From positions 124,001-188,000 of the forward strand of contig NZ_JAAILI010000080.1 in NCBI RefSeq assembly GCF_012650175.1: 64,000 nucleotides of DNA, read 5' to 3'. Position 1 is the stretch's first letter, and every line of letters begins with the position of its first letter. The notes beneath the pieces are model-generated. The model was not told the DNA's origin. It made no database searches and saw nothing but the letters and a program-made list of their open reading frames with translations. Source of the DNA: Sphingomonas sp. S2M10 (GTDB lineage Bacteria > Pseudomonadota > Alphaproteobacteria > Sphingomonadales > Sphingomonadaceae). Made by a program: the position numbers and the translations under genes. Shown here in pieces: positions 45,646 to 58,127 of the stretch.

Positions 45646-45997
45646 GTGCAGTCCCCCTTGTTCACGATAAAACAGAACGCAAACGCGGGGCCGTTGCGCC
45701 AACTACGTCAGCGCACGGAAGCTCGGTCGAGCTCACCAGGCAATGCGCAGAACGGCAATAAATGCCCCATCCGTATTGTGCGTAGGTTTGATCAACGGCG
45801 TCAAGCATTTGGTAACCATAATGCCGTTTCAATTCAGCTCGTTACTGCATGCGGCGGCGCGGCGCTTCGGGCGCTTGTGTCCGGTGTGGATACAATATAG
45901 CATCTCGGCACCAAGCCGGTGTCGAGGCCTGGCCGAACGCCGCCATGCGTGGCCGAGGTACGCAACTACGGGGAATCGAATCAGCGCGACAGGGAGA
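45646..45997. other. Intergenic region, no supported gene
   Basis: Relatively AT-rich 350 bp between the protease start and the first tRNA-Lys. It should contain the promoter of the protease. GGATACAATATAGCATC at about 45,890 is only loosely like the shared operator motif. No convincing ORF is seen. Confidence 0.5.
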
Positions 45998-46073
<76 letters not shown>

Positions 46074-46103
46074 GTACCGGAAGGCGTTTGGGCAGAAGGA
46101 AGA

Positions 46104-46179
<76 letters not shown>

Positions 46180-46278
46180 ATCCGGCTTCTGCATGGCGCC
46201 CTTGGTGGGGCGCCGCCGCTTCGGAGGGGCGCCTTTAGCGTCGCCTCGCGCGGCTTGTAAACCCCAAAAATGAAAAAA

Positions 46279-47397
46279 TCACCAGCGCGTCTTGGTGCGG
46301 CCGTCGCGGTCGATCGAGAGGAGGATTCCAAGGCACAGCATGAAGGTCATCACCGCGGTACCGCCGAAGCTGATCAGCGGCAGTGGGACGCCGACCACCG
46401 GCGCGAGGCCGATCACCATCGCCATGTTGATCGAGCAATAGAGGAACATCGTGCCGGAGAGCCCCGCGGCGGTCAGTCGCCCGAATCGCGTCTTGGCGCG
46501 CATGCCGACGCCGATGCCCCAGGCGATCAGCATGCCGAAGGCGATGATCAGGAACACGCCGCCGGCCAGCCCCCATTCCTCCATCATCGTCGCCAGCGCG
46601 AAATCGGTCTGGCCTTCGGGCAGATAGTCGAGATGGCTCTGGGTGCCCTGCAGGAAGCCCTTGCCGAAGATGCCGCCCGAACCGATCGCGATCTTGGACT
46701 GGGTGATGTGGTAGCCGGTGCCGAGCGGATCGCGCTCGGGATCGAGGAAGATCAGCACGCGGTTGCGCTGATAGTCGTGCAGCACGAAGTTGAAGGCGAG
46801 CGGGGCGGCCACTGCCACCGCCAGCGCACCGGCAATGAACAGGCGCAAGGGCACGCCCGCCAGGAACATCACCATCACGCCGCAGCCGGTGATCATCAGC
46901 CCGGTGCCGAGATCGGGCTGCATGATGACCAGCAACGCCGGCACGCCGATCAGCACGCAGGCGGGCCAGATCGCCACGAACTTGCGCGTCTCGCTCGCCG
47001 GCAGCATCTCGTAGAAGCGGGCGAGCGCGAGCACGATCATCGGCTTCATCAGCTCGGAGGGCTGGAACTGGAAGCCGCCCAGGCTGATCCAGCGCTGGCT
47101 GCCGCCGGCCACCTTGCCGAGCGCCTCCACGCCGAGCAGCGCGACCACCAGCGCGCCGTAGATCGGCAGCGACCATTGCGACAGGATGCGCACGGGGATG
47201 CGCGACATGCCGATCGCCATCGCCAGGAACAGGAAGAAGCGAGTGCCCTGGTTGAGCGCCCAGGGGCGGATGTTGCCGTTGGCGGCCGAATAGAGCACGA
47301 CCAGCCCGAATCCGCCGATCGCCAGCACCAGGAACAGCACCTTCCAGGGCAGCTGCGCGACCTGCATGGGGACGATGCCGTTGCCGGGGCGCGCCAT
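46279..47397 (-). CDS. rodA: Rod-shape peptidoglycan glycosyltransferase RodA
   Basis: A 372-residue SEDS-family glycosyltransferase that polymerises lipid II in the elongasome with PBP2. It has about ten membrane helices; the signature region GGSQRWISLGGFQFQPSELM and the late loop VVGVPLPLISFGGTAVMT are intact. IMQPDLGTG contains the family's conserved Asp. It is the last gene of the mreB-mreC-mreD-mrdA-rodA operon, and its ATG shares a base with the mrdA stop (TGATG). Confidence 0.96.
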   Translation of the reverse strand: MARPGNGIVPMQVAQLPWKVLFLVLAIGGFGLVVLYSAANGNIRPWALNQGTRFFLFLAMAIGMSRIPVRILSQWSLPIYGALVVALLGVEALGKVAGGSQRWISLGGFQFQPSELMKPMIVLALARFYEMLPASETRKFVAIWPACVLIGVPALLVIMQPDLGTGLMITGCGVMVMFLAGVPLRLFIAGALAVAVAAPLAFNFVLHDYQRNRVLIFLDPERDPLGTGYHITQSKIAIGSGGIFGKGFLQGTQSHLDYLPEGQTDFALATMMEEWGLAGGVFLIIAFGMLIAWGIGVGMRAKTRFGRLTAAGLSGTMFLYCSINMAMVIGLAPVVGVPLPLISFGGTAVMTFMLCLGILLSIDRDGRTKTRW

Positions 47398-49424
47398 CAG
47401 TCGCCCTCCACGCTGCCGGTGGGGGCGACGTCGCGCCTGGTCGAATCGGCGGTGCTGTTGGCGGCCTGGTCGGCGAGGCTGCTCGCGGCTTCCTCGGTAT
47501 CCTCCGGCGCGGGCGGCGGCGGGGTCGCCTGCGCGGCACGGAAGGCATCGGCCTGCGCGGCCATCCGCGTCGTATAGTCGCCGCCCCAGGTGGGCTCCAC
47601 TTCGGCCAGCGTCTTCATCGCCTGATCACGATCGAACAGATAGGTCATGATGTCCCGGCCGATCAGCGGCGTGTCGAGATTGCGGATCGTGTGGCCGTTA
47701 TGCTCGAGCACGATCGCGGCGGCATATTTCGGATTGTCGTGGGGGGCGAAGCAGACGAGCAGCGCGTGGTCGCGCATCTTGAACGGCAGCGATCCGTTCT
47801 TGAGCACGCCGGTGCGGCGCTCCGCCATGGTGATGCGGCGGACCTGCGCGGTACCGGTCTTGCCGGCCAGCGCCACGCCCGGCACGTACATGCGCGCCGC
47901 GCCGCCGGTGCCGCCACCGTTGATCACGCCGTACATCGCGTCGCGCACCACCGCGAGGTTCTCGGCGCTTACCGGCAGGGGCTGCGCACCGGAAGGGCCG
48001 TTGGCGAGCAGCCGCGGCACCAGGATCTTGCCCGAGGCGAGCCGGCTGGCCATCACCGCCAGCTGCAGCGGATTGGCCAGCACATAGCCCTGGCCGATCG
48101 AGGCGTTGAGCGAATCCGCCACCGTCCAGGGATGATGGTATTTCTTCAGCTTCCAGGCGCTGTCGGGCACGGTGCCATAGCGCTGGGTGGTGAAGGGCAT
48201 GTCGAATTTCTGGCCCAGGCCCAGCATCCGCGCCATCGGCGCGATCGCATCATAGCCGACGCGGCGGATCATCTCGTAGAAATAGATGTCGCAGCTCTGC
48301 ATGATCGCGTTTTTCAGGTCGAGCGGCCCGTGCCCGCCCTTCTTGTGGCAGTGGAACACGCCGCTGCCGACGCGCAGCGCACCCGAGCAGAACACCCGCT
48401 CGTTCGGGCTCACTCCCGCCGCCATCAGCGCGAGGCCGTTCATCGGCTTGACGGTGGAGCCCGGCGGGTAGAGGCCCTGCAGCACCTTGTTCATCAAGGG
48501 CACGTGATCGTCCTCGGACAGCATCTTCCATTCGAGCTGGCTGATGCCGTCGGAGAAGCTGTTGGGATCGTAGGACGGCATCGACACCATCGACAGGATG
48601 TCGCCGCTCGCCACGTCGATGACGATCGCCGAGCCCGAATTGGTGCCCAGCCGCCGCGCGACATATTCCTGCAGGCCGGAGTCGATGGTGAGCTTGATGC
48701 TTTCGCCGGGCGTGTCGGCGCGCGTCTCCAGCTCGCGTACCGGGCGACCATGCGCCGTCACCTCGACGCGCTTGGCGCCGGGTTGTCCGCGCAGCCGCTT
48801 GTCCAGCGTCTTTTCCAGCCCGTCCTTGCCCAGCTTGAAGCCGGGGGTGACGAGCAGCGGGTCCTTGTCCGCCTTGAACTGCTCGGCCGAGGCAGTGCCG
48901 ACATAGCCGATCAGATGGCCGACGCCGGCGCCCAGCGGATAATGGCGGGCATAGCCGCGGGTCGGCGCGACGCCGGGCAATTCAGGTTGCCGCACCAGCA
49001 CCGCGGCGAAGCGATCCCAGTCGAGATTTTCGGCCACCTGCACCGGGCGAAAGCCGCCGGCGCGCTTCAGGTCCGTCTCGATCCGGGCGAGATCCTCCGG
49101 CGCGAGCGCGAGCAGCCGGGTCAGCTCGGCGAGCAGCTTGTCCTTGTCGACGATGCGATCGGGGATCAGGTCGACGCGAAAGTCGGTGCGGTTGCTGGCG
49201 AGCGGCTTGCCACTGCGATCGAGCAGCCAGCCCCGGCGCGGCGGGATCAGCGTGTTGTTGACCCGGTTGCTCTCGGCCTTGAGCTTGTACTGCTCGTTCT
49301 CGACCACCGAAAGCCAGGCCATTCGGCCCGCCAGCACCATGCCGACACCGCCCTGCGCGGCGCCCAGCACCACGGCGCGGCGGGAGAAGCTGTAGGTCTG
49401 GGCGGCTTCGGTGATCCGCACCAT
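47397..49424 (-). CDS. mrdA: Penicillin-binding protein 2 (elongasome transpeptidase)
   Basis: A 675-residue monofunctional class B PBP that cross-links new side-wall peptidoglycan. An N-terminal membrane anchor (about 17-40) is followed by the PBP dimer domain and the transpeptidase domain: SxxK in YPPGSTVKPMNG (Ser about 324), SxN in SLNASIGQGYV, and KTG in AGKTGTAQVRR. The C-terminus has a low-complexity Pro/Ala tail (PPPPAPEDTEE), as in many alphaproteobacteria. It lies between mreD (3-bp gap) and rodA. Confidence 0.96.
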   Translation of the reverse strand: MVRITEAAQTYSFSRRAVVLGAAQGGVGMVLAGRMAWLSVVENEQYKLKAESNRVNNTLIPPRRGWLLDRSGKPLASNRTDFRVDLIPDRIVDKDKLLAELTRLLALAPEDLARIETDLKRAGGFRPVQVAENLDWDRFAAVLVRQPELPGVAPTRGYARHYPLGAGVGHLIGYVGTASAEQFKADKDPLLVTPGFKLGKDGLEKTLDKRLRGQPGAKRVEVTAHGRPVRELETRADTPGESIKLTIDSGLQEYVARRLGTNSGSAIVIDVASGDILSMVSMPSYDPNSFSDGISQLEWKMLSEDDHVPLMNKVLQGLYPPGSTVKPMNGLALMAAGVSPNERVFCSGALRVGSGVFHCHKKGGHGPLDLKNAIMQSCDIYFYEMIRRVGYDAIAPMARMLGLGQKFDMPFTTQRYGTVPDSAWKLKKYHHPWTVADSLNASIGQGYVLANPLQLAVMASRLASGKILVPRLLANGPSGAQPLPVSAENLAVVRDAMYGVINGGGTGGAARMYVPGVALAGKTGTAQVRRITMAERRTGVLKNGSLPFKMRDHALLVCFAPHDNPKYAAAIVLEHNGHTIRNLDTPLIGRDIMTYLFDRDQAMKTLAEVEPTWGGDYTTRMAAQADAFRAAQATPPPPAPEDTEEAASSLADQAANSTADSTRRDVAPTGSVEGD

Positions 49425-49427
49425 GGC

Positions 49428-49937
49428 TCAGGCCTTCACCACGTCACGGTCGAGCCAGGCGCACAGCCGGGAGGCGAGCGGAAACAGCATCGCCGAGGCG
49501 CCGGCCTGGAGCAGCAGCGCGGCATCGACCTTGGCCGAGATCGGCGACGCGAGGAAGCGTCCCGCGATCAGCACGAAGCCGGTCGCGCCTGCGGCGATGA
49601 GCCAGTCCTGCCAGAAATTCCGCCACACGATGCGCGTCTCTAGCACGTCGATGATCAACATGCATGCCATCCACAGGAACATCGCCGCGCCGAAGGGCTG
49701 GCCGCTGAGCAGATCGTCGAACAGCCCCAGCGGCGCGGCGGCCCAGACGCGCAGCGCATCGGGTCGCAGCAGTCGCCAGCCGAGCAGCATCAGCAGGCCG
49801 AACGGCGGCAGGAAGGGGACGGTGGCGATTACCGGCAGGATCGTGACCAGCGAACCGAGCGCGATCGACAGCGGCGCCAGCCAGCGCGCCCGGGGGCGCG
49901 GTGACGGCACTCCCAGCGGCTGCAGGTCCAGCGCCAT
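49428..49937 (-). CDS. mreD: Rod-shape-determining membrane protein MreD
   Basis: A 169-residue integral membrane subunit of the elongasome with about five helices (LGSLVTILPVIATVPFLP; PFGLLMLLGWRLLRPDALR; FGAAMFLWMACMLIID; DWLIAAGATGFVLIAGR; and a last one). The segment APLGLFDDLLSGQPFGA is typical of MreD. The ATG at 49937 overlaps the mreC stop (TGATG); a GTG one codon earlier is possible. Confidence 0.9.
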   Translation of the reverse strand: MALDLQPLGVPSPRPRARWLAPLSIALGSLVTILPVIATVPFLPPFGLLMLLGWRLLRPDALRVWAAAPLGLFDDLLSGQPFGAAMFLWMACMLIIDVLETRIVWRNFWQDWLIAAGATGFVLIAGRFLASPISAKVDAALLLQAGASAMLFPLASRLCAWLDRDVVKA

Positions 49938-50836
49938 CACTTGCCCCCGGCGGCGGCGGCTGGCGTGGGGAAGGGCTGGGGCGGCGGTGCCGGCTCGGGC
50001 AGGAACACGCGCAGCACCATCACGAAATCGGCCATGTCCGGATTGCTGGCGGGCGTCGCGGTCGCGGAATCGCGCCCGGTCTGGGTCACGCGGCCGAGCG
50101 GGATATTGGGCGGGAACACGCCACCGGTCCCCGACGTCACCAGCAGGTCGCCGGGGCGGAAGGGGTTGGCGGCGGCATTGGCGGCGCGCACGTCGAGCGT
50201 GCCGTCGCCGCGGCCGGTGACGATCGCCGGGAGCCCGTCGCTCGCACGACGGACGGGAATCGTGCTGTCCGGATCGGTGACGAGGAGCACGCGCGCGGCA
50301 TTGGGGCCCGCCTCGACCACCTGGCCGACCAGCCCCGCGCCGTCGCGGACCGGCTGGCCCTGCGCCACGCGCTGCCAGCTGCCGGCGTTGAGGGTCGCGT
50401 AGCGTCGCGTGCTCGATGCCGAGGAATTTACCAGCCGGGCGACGACGATCGTCTCCGGCGTGGCATCGCGCACCTTGAGGAGCAGCCGCAGCCGCTGGTT
50501 CTCGCGCTCCAGCCCCAGCGCGCGCTGAAGCGCGGCATGTTCTGCCTCGATGCGGCGCCTGAGGCGGGCATTCTCGCTCCGCACGCCGAAATAGCTGCCG
50601 ATCGCACCCGGCACGCTGCCCACCCCACGCCGCACCGTGTCGAGGCCGGAGGAGACCGGCGTGGTGACCTCGGCGACAGTGCTGCGCAGCGCAGCGAACA
50701 GATGCGGGTTGTAGCGCGAGACCAGCACCAGCCCGCCGCCGATCAGCAACAGGCCGATCGCCGCCACATAGCCGAAGAACAGCCCATATTGCGCCCGTCG
50801 CGAGAACCCCGGGCGCCGATTCCGTGGCGGCGCCAT
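49937..50836 (-). CDS. mreC: Rod-shape-determining protein MreC
   Basis: A 299-residue bitopic protein linking MreB to the periplasmic synthases. A cytoplasmic tail is followed by one membrane helix (about 15-38), a coiled coil (about 80-115: SENARLRRRIEAEHAALQRA) and a periplasmic beta-domain (VVARLVNSSASSTRRYATLN onward, TSGTGGVFPPNIPLGRV). A Pro-rich tail ends the protein. The ATG at 50836 is chosen over the longer frame. It starts 16 bp after mreB. Confidence 0.94.
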   Translation of the reverse strand: MAPPRNRRPGFSRRAQYGLFFGYVAAIGLLLIGGGLVLVSRYNPHLFAALRSTVAEVTTPVSSGLDTVRRGVGSVPGAIGSYFGVRSENARLRRRIEAEHAALQRALGLERENQRLRLLLKVRDATPETIVVARLVNSSASSTRRYATLNAGSWQRVAQGQPVRDGAGLVGQVVEAGPNAARVLLVTDPDSTIPVRRASDGLPAIVTGRGDGTLDVRAANAAANPFRPGDLLVTSGTGGVFPPNIPLGRVTQTGRDSATATPASNPDMADFVMVLRVFLPEPAPPPQPFPTPAAAAGGK

Positions 50837-50852
50837 CGCCGTTGGCCTTTCG

Positions 50853-53880
<3,028 letters not shown>

Positions 53881-53887
53881 CGGCCGA

Positions 53888-54538
53888 TCAGCGCTGCTGC
53901 GCGTAGCGGACCCGCACCGGCCGGCCATCCTTGGTCGCGCTGACATCGACCACACAGATATGGTCCATCTTGCTGTGCGGTCCGCAGCCGATGCCGGCAA
54001 ATTTCAGCTTGCCATCGAACAGCAATCGGCGGTGGCCGCGATCGGGTACGCCATCGTCGACAATCATCTGGCGGACGATCTGCTCGGCATCGTCGAAGCC
54101 ATAGGCGATCGCCTCGCCGACGAAGACGTCGCCGCCACGCCGCTTCACCCGCGCGCCCGGATCGCTGCCATCGGCGCCCTTATGGCCACGCGCGCCGAGC
54201 GCGCCCTGTTCCTGCGAGAAATCCGCCGCAGCCAGGGCGAGCACCTCCGCCTGGGTCAGCGCCGGCAGCGGCTCCTGCCGTTCGAGAAACGCGATCGTCT
54301 CGTCGACCACGGCGGTGCCCTCCTTGGTCAGCACGCCGTTGTAATCGCCCGGCATGTAGACGATCTCGCCATCGAAATAGCTGCGATACTCGCGCAGCTT
54401 TTCGGCATAGGCGCGGGGGTTCGCGCGAGCGTCGTTGATCTTCGCCAGGACAGTTTCTTCAAGGGTTTGCGCGTGCAGCGTAGGCGTGGCGAGCAGCCAC
54501 ACGAGAGGCATGCACAACGCGAGAGCGCGATGTGACAT
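53888..54538 (-). CDS. Secreted CAP/SCP-domain protein
   Basis: A 216-residue secreted protein. A signal peptide (LALCMPLVWLLATPTLHAQ) precedes a CAP domain: VLAKINDARANPRAYAEKLR, later AAADFSQEQGALGARGHKGA, then VGEAIAYGFDDAEQIVRQMI and GHRRLLFDGKLKFAGIGCG. CAP proteins occur widely outside the cell and bind lipids or act as proteases; no specific role can be given. The ATG at 54538 begins the signal peptide. It is convergent with mutL (stops 8 bp apart). Confidence 0.85.
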   Translation of the reverse strand: MSHRALALCMPLVWLLATPTLHAQTLEETVLAKINDARANPRAYAEKLREYRSYFDGEIVYMPGDYNGVLTKEGTAVVDETIAFLERQEPLPALTQAEVLALAAADFSQEQGALGARGHKGADGSDPGARVKRRGGDVFVGEAIAYGFDDAEQIVRQMIVDDGVPDRGHRRLLFDGKLKFAGIGCGPHSKMDHICVVDVSATKDGRPVRVRYAQQR

Positions 54539-54634
54539 AGGACAAGATCCCAAACCTCCCGGATGGGCCTTATCTGCACGACTCGTGGATAATCAAGCGT
54601 AATAATAACGGCTACGATATGAAAACGTTAGCGC

Positions 54635-55510
54635 TCAGCCGGTGCGGATCAGCCCCTCCTGCGTCACGCTGGCCACCAGCCGCCCGTCCCGCGCATAGAT
54701 GCTGCCGCGGTTGAAGCCGCGTGTGTGGCCCGCCCAGGGGCTGTCGGTGGCGTAGAGCAGCCAGTCGTCAAAGCGGAACGGCTCGTGCAGCCATAGCGCA
54801 TGGTCGAGGCTGGCGGTCTGCACCTCGCCGCTCATCCAGCTGACCCCATGGGGCAGCATGCAGGTGCCGAGCAGCGTCATGTCGCTGGCATAGGCGAGCA
54901 TCGCGCGGTGGAGCGCCGGCTCGTCGGGCAGGGGAGCGATCACGCGGAACCAGCTATATTGGCGCGGTTCGCGCGGTTCGGGCTGGAACCAGTTGCGCGG
55001 GTGGACCGGGCGGATCTCGATCGGGCGGGCGCGCAGGAAGAAGCGCTTGAACTTCTCCGGGATCTGGTCGCGGATTGCCTCGCGCAGCTCCGCCTCCGAC
55101 CGCAGATCTTCGGGGGGCGGCACGTCGGGCATGGCGTCCTGGTGGTGCAGCCCCTCGGCGGGCAGCTGGAACGAGGCGGCCATGTTGAGGATCGGCTTGC
55201 CCTTCTGCATCGCGATGACGCGGCGATTGGCGAAGCTGCGCCCCTCGAAGTCGCGCACCACGCGGTAGAGGATCGGGTAGTTCTCGTCGCCGGGCCGCAT
55301 GAAATAGGCGTGCAGCGAATGCGCGACCTTGCCGTCCTCCACCGAGCGCTGCGCCGCCTGGAGCGCCTGGGCGATCACCTGGCCCCCGAATACCCGGCCG
55401 ACCCCGCCCGGCTGGCGCGCGCCGCGATACAGGTCCGTGTCGAGCGTCTCGACGTCGAGCAGCGTGGTGAGGGCGGCAACCAGGTCTTCGGGGGATTTGG
55501 GTTCGGTCAT
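54635..55510 (-). CDS. tesB: Acyl-CoA thioesterase II
   Basis: A 291-residue double-hotdog thioesterase that hydrolyses acyl-CoA to free acid and CoA. Two hotdog repeats are visible: GGVGRVFGGQVIAQALQAAQ with SLHAYFMRPGDENYPILYRV in the first, and SLDHALWLHEPFRFDDWLLY with AGHTRGFNRGSIYARDGRLV in the second, which contains the catalytic Asp region. It is the last gene of a fatty-acid degradation operon; its ATG overlaps the stop of the acyl-CoA dehydrogenase upstream (TGATG). Confidence 0.93.
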   Translation of the reverse strand: MTEPKSPEDLVAALTTLLDVETLDTDLYRGARQPGGVGRVFGGQVIAQALQAAQRSVEDGKVAHSLHAYFMRPGDENYPILYRVVRDFEGRSFANRRVIAMQKGKPILNMAASFQLPAEGLHHQDAMPDVPPPEDLRSEAELREAIRDQIPEKFKRFFLRARPIEIRPVHPRNWFQPEPREPRQYSWFRVIAPLPDEPALHRAMLAYASDMTLLGTCMLPHGVSWMSGEVQTASLDHALWLHEPFRFDDWLLYATDSPWAGHTRGFNRGSIYARDGRLVASVTQEGLIRTG

Positions 55511-56634
55511 CAGTAGCCGGCAGCCTCCGCAAGCGCGTTCGCATGATAGTTGGAATCGCCGAACATCTCGGCGAGCACGCGGGCGCGCTTCATGTAGAAG
55601 CCGATATCATATTCGTCGGTCATGCCGATGCCGCCATGCATCTGGATACCCTCCTGCACGGCGAGCGTGGTGGCAAGCCCGGTCATCGCCTTGGCGATGG
55701 CGACGGCTTCGTCGGCGGGCTCGCCGGCATCGAGCAGCTGCTGCGCCTTGAGCGTGGCGGCGCGGGCGACCTCCATCTCGCTGTAGAGATGCGCCGCGCG
55801 GTGCTGAAGCGCCTGGAAGCTGCCGATCAGCGTGCCGAACTGCTTGCGCTCCTTGAGATAGCCGAGGATCATGTCACTCGCGCCCGCGCCGACACCGAGC
55901 AGTTCGGCCGAGGCGCCGGCCCCGGCGGCGCGGAGCAGCCGACCGAGCGGATCGGCGCCCGCGTCGATCTCGCCGACCACCGCATCGGCGGTGACCTCGA
56001 CGCCGTCGAAGCTGGCATGCGCGGCGAGGCTGGAATCGGCGAGGCGTTCGGGGCGGAGATCGAGACCCGCAACCTTGGGATCGATCGCGAACAGGGTGAT
56101 GCCGTCGCGGTCGGTATCGCCGCCGGCGGTGCGCGCGGTGACGAGGATCAGGTCGGCGGCATGGGCGTAGTGGGCGAAGCGCTTGGTGCCGGTCAGGCGG
56201 AAGCCGTTGCCCGCCCGCTCGGCCTTGAGGCCCACCGTGCGGCCGAACTTGGGCTCCTCGTCATGCGCGATGGCGATCACCGCTTCGCCCGCGGCGATGC
56301 CGGGGAACCAGCGCTCGGCATGGCCCGTGCCCTTCAGCGCCTCGACCGCGGCGACGGCGGTGGAGAGGAAGGGGGACGGGGTGAGGTTGCGGCCGATCTC
56401 CTCCAGCACCACCCCCGCCTCGACATGGCCGAGGCCGAGACCGCCCGATGCTTCGGGGATCAGGATGCCGGTCAGGCCCATCTCGGCGAACTGCTTCCAC
56501 AGGTCGCGGCTGAAGCCGGTGGGGTCCTTGGCGTCGCGGAGCGCGCGCAGGTGGCGGACGGGGGCATGTTCGGCGACGAACTCCCGCGCGGTGTCGCGGA
56601 GCATCGTCTGTTCGTCGTTGAGGTACAGGGGCAT
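55510..56634 (-). CDS. Acyl-CoA dehydrogenase
   Basis: A 374-residue FAD-dependent acyl-CoA dehydrogenase. The N-terminal helical domain (TMLRDTAREFVAEHAPVRHL, LIPEASGGLGLGHVEAGVVL), middle beta domain and C-terminal helical domain (IMGLA-type region with IQMHGGIGMTDEYDIGFYMK) are all recognisable. The sequence is of the small, divergent type found in pairs, where two different subunits may act together on sterol- or branched-chain acyl-CoAs. It follows the other dehydrogenase with a repeat between them. Confidence 0.9.
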   Translation of the reverse strand: MPLYLNDEQTMLRDTAREFVAEHAPVRHLRALRDAKDPTGFSRDLWKQFAEMGLTGILIPEASGGLGLGHVEAGVVLEEIGRNLTPSPFLSTAVAAVEALKGTGHAERWFPGIAAGEAVIAIAHDEEPKFGRTVGLKAERAGNGFRLTGTKRFAHYAHAADLILVTARTAGGDTDRDGITLFAIDPKVAGLDLRPERLADSSLAAHASFDGVEVTADAVVGEIDAGADPLGRLLRAAGAGASAELLGVGAGASDMILGYLKERKQFGTLIGSFQALQHRAAHLYSEMEVARAATLKAQQLLDAGEPADEAVAIAKAMTGLATTLAVQEGIQMHGGIGMTDEYDIGFYMKRARVLAEMFGDSNYHANALAEAAGY

Positions 56635-56652
56635 GGCTTTTCCGTCAAAGCG

Positions 56653-56766
56653 CCCTCTCCCTTTGGGAGAGGGCTGGGGTGAGGGTGGCTGGGGGAGGAG
56701 CTAACGATCACCCTCACCCTTCCGCCGCCTGCGGCGGCTCCCTCCCTCTCCCAAGGGGAGAGGGAG
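56653..56766. repeat. Palindromic intergenic repeat, copy A
   Basis: CCCTCTCCC-TTT-GGGAGAGGG (56653-56673) and CTCCCTCTCCC-AAG-GGGAGAGGGAG (56742-56766) flank a centre with GGGTGAGGGTGG and a matching CACCCTCACCC. The whole unit is imperfectly palindromic and closely resembles copy B. Confidence 0.85.
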
Positions 56767-56774
56767 TTTTGGGT

Positions 56775-57962
56775 TCAACCCGGTAGCTCCAGGATCCGCT
56801 TGGCGACGATGTTGAGCTGGATCTCGCTGGTCCCGCCCTCGATCGAATTGGCCTTGGTGCGCAGCCAGGCGCGGGGCTTGGCGCCCTTGGCCGAGGCCTC
56901 GCTTTCCCATTCGAGCGCGTCCGATCCGCCGGCGGCCATGATCAGCTCGTGGCGCTGCTTGTTCAGCTCGGTGCCGACATATTTCATCATGCTCGGCTGG
57001 GCAGGATGCGCGCGGCCGGCCTTGAGTTCGTCGAGGAAGCGCTCGGACATCGCCGAGAAGGCGCGCATCCGCACCTCGAACAGCGCGATCTGGCTGCGCA
57101 GGATCGGATCGGCGAGCCGGCCCTGCGCGTCTAGCCCGATCGTAGCGATCGCGCCCTCGATCAGCGGATTGCCGCCGGCCCGGCCCAGCCCCATGCCCGA
57201 GATCATCTCGCGCTCATGGCCGAGCAGATATTTGGCGACGTCCCAGCCCTTGTTCTCGTCGTGGACGCGCTGGGACTTGGGTACCTTCACATTGTCGAAA
57301 AAGGTCTCGCAGAAGGGCGAATAGCCCGAGATCAGCAGGATCGGCTTGGTCGAGACGCCCGGCGAGGCCATGTCGAACAGCACGAAGCTGATCCCGCCTT
57401 GCTTGGCCTCCTTGCTGGTGCGGACCAGGCAGAAGATCCAGTCGGCCTTGTCGGCATAGCTGGTCCACACCTTCTGGCCGTTGACGATGTAGTGGTCGCC
57501 GGCATCCTCGGCCCAGGTCTGCAGCCCGGCAAGGTCCGAGCCGGCATTGGGTTCGGAATAGCCCTGGCACCAGCGGATCTCGCCGCGCGCGATCTTGGGG
57601 AGATGCTCGCGCTTCTGCTCCTCGGTACCGTATTTGAGCAGCGCAGGGCCAAGCATCGAGATGCCGAAGCTGTTGAGCGGCGTGCGCGCGCCCATCCGCT
57701 TCATCTCCTCGCGCAGGATCTTGGTCTCGGCCGGGGAGAGCCCGCCGCCGCCATATTGGGTCGGCCAATCGGGCACCGTCCAGCCGCGTTCGGCCATGCG
57801 GTCCATCCACAGCTTCTGGTCGGGATGCGCCCAGTCGGGATTGCGCCCGCCCCAGACGATGTCCTTCTCGGACCGGATCGGTTCGCGCATCGCGGGCGGG
57901 CAGTTCGCCTCCAGCCAGGCGCGGGTGTCTGTACGGAACTGCTCAAGCTGCTCGGTCATCAT
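56775..57962 (-). CDS. Acyl-CoA dehydrogenase
   Basis: A 395-residue FAD-dependent dehydrogenase. Features include RGWTVPDWPTQYGGGGLSPA, the substrate/FAD segment GYSEPNAGSDLAGLQTWAED, NGQKVWTSYADKADWIFCLV and the C-terminal NSIEGGTSEIQLNIVAKRIL. It is a second, distinct paralogue from the neighbouring dehydrogenase, consistent with a heteromeric pair. Two adjacent ATGs (57962, 57959) are possible starts; GGGAGAGG just before them is also part of the flanking repeat, so the true ribosome site is unclear. Repeats flank the gene on both sides. Confidence 0.9.
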   Translation of the reverse strand: MMTEQLEQFRTDTRAWLEANCPPAMREPIRSEKDIVWGGRNPDWAHPDQKLWMDRMAERGWTVPDWPTQYGGGGLSPAETKILREEMKRMGARTPLNSFGISMLGPALLKYGTEEQKREHLPKIARGEIRWCQGYSEPNAGSDLAGLQTWAEDAGDHYIVNGQKVWTSYADKADWIFCLVRTSKEAKQGGISFVLFDMASPGVSTKPILLISGYSPFCETFFDNVKVPKSQRVHDENKGWDVAKYLLGHEREMISGMGLGRAGGNPLIEGAIATIGLDAQGRLADPILRSQIALFEVRMRAFSAMSERFLDELKAGRAHPAQPSMMKYVGTELNKQRHELIMAAGGSDALEWESEASAKGAKPRAWLRTKANSIEGGTSEIQLNIVAKRILELPG

Positions 57963-57977
57963 CCTCTCCCATCCAAA

Positions 57978-58118
57978 CCCCTCTCCCGTTGGGAGAGGGA
58001 GGGGCCCGCCGCCGTAAGGCGGTGGGAAGGTGAGGGTGGCCCTGTTAGCCGATTATCCCGCTCACCCTCACCCTTCCGGCGCTTCGCGCCTCCCTCCCTC
58101 TCCCGATGGGAGAGGGAG
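57978..58118. repeat. Palindromic intergenic repeat, copy B
   Basis: CCCTCTCCC-GTT-GGGAGAGGG (57979-57999) and CTCCCTCTCCC-GAT-GGGAGAGGGAG (58094-58118) flank GGTGAGGGTGG and CTCACCCTCACCC. It is the same family as copy A and lies between two genes of the operon. Confidence 0.85.
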
Positions 58119-58127
58119 AACAGAGCA

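Noticed and set aside
45880-45905. GGATACAATATAGCATC as a fourth copy of the shared operator
   Set aside because: It matches the 11-mer poorly and lies about 240 bp from the protease start, unlike the 23-38 bp of the three good sites.
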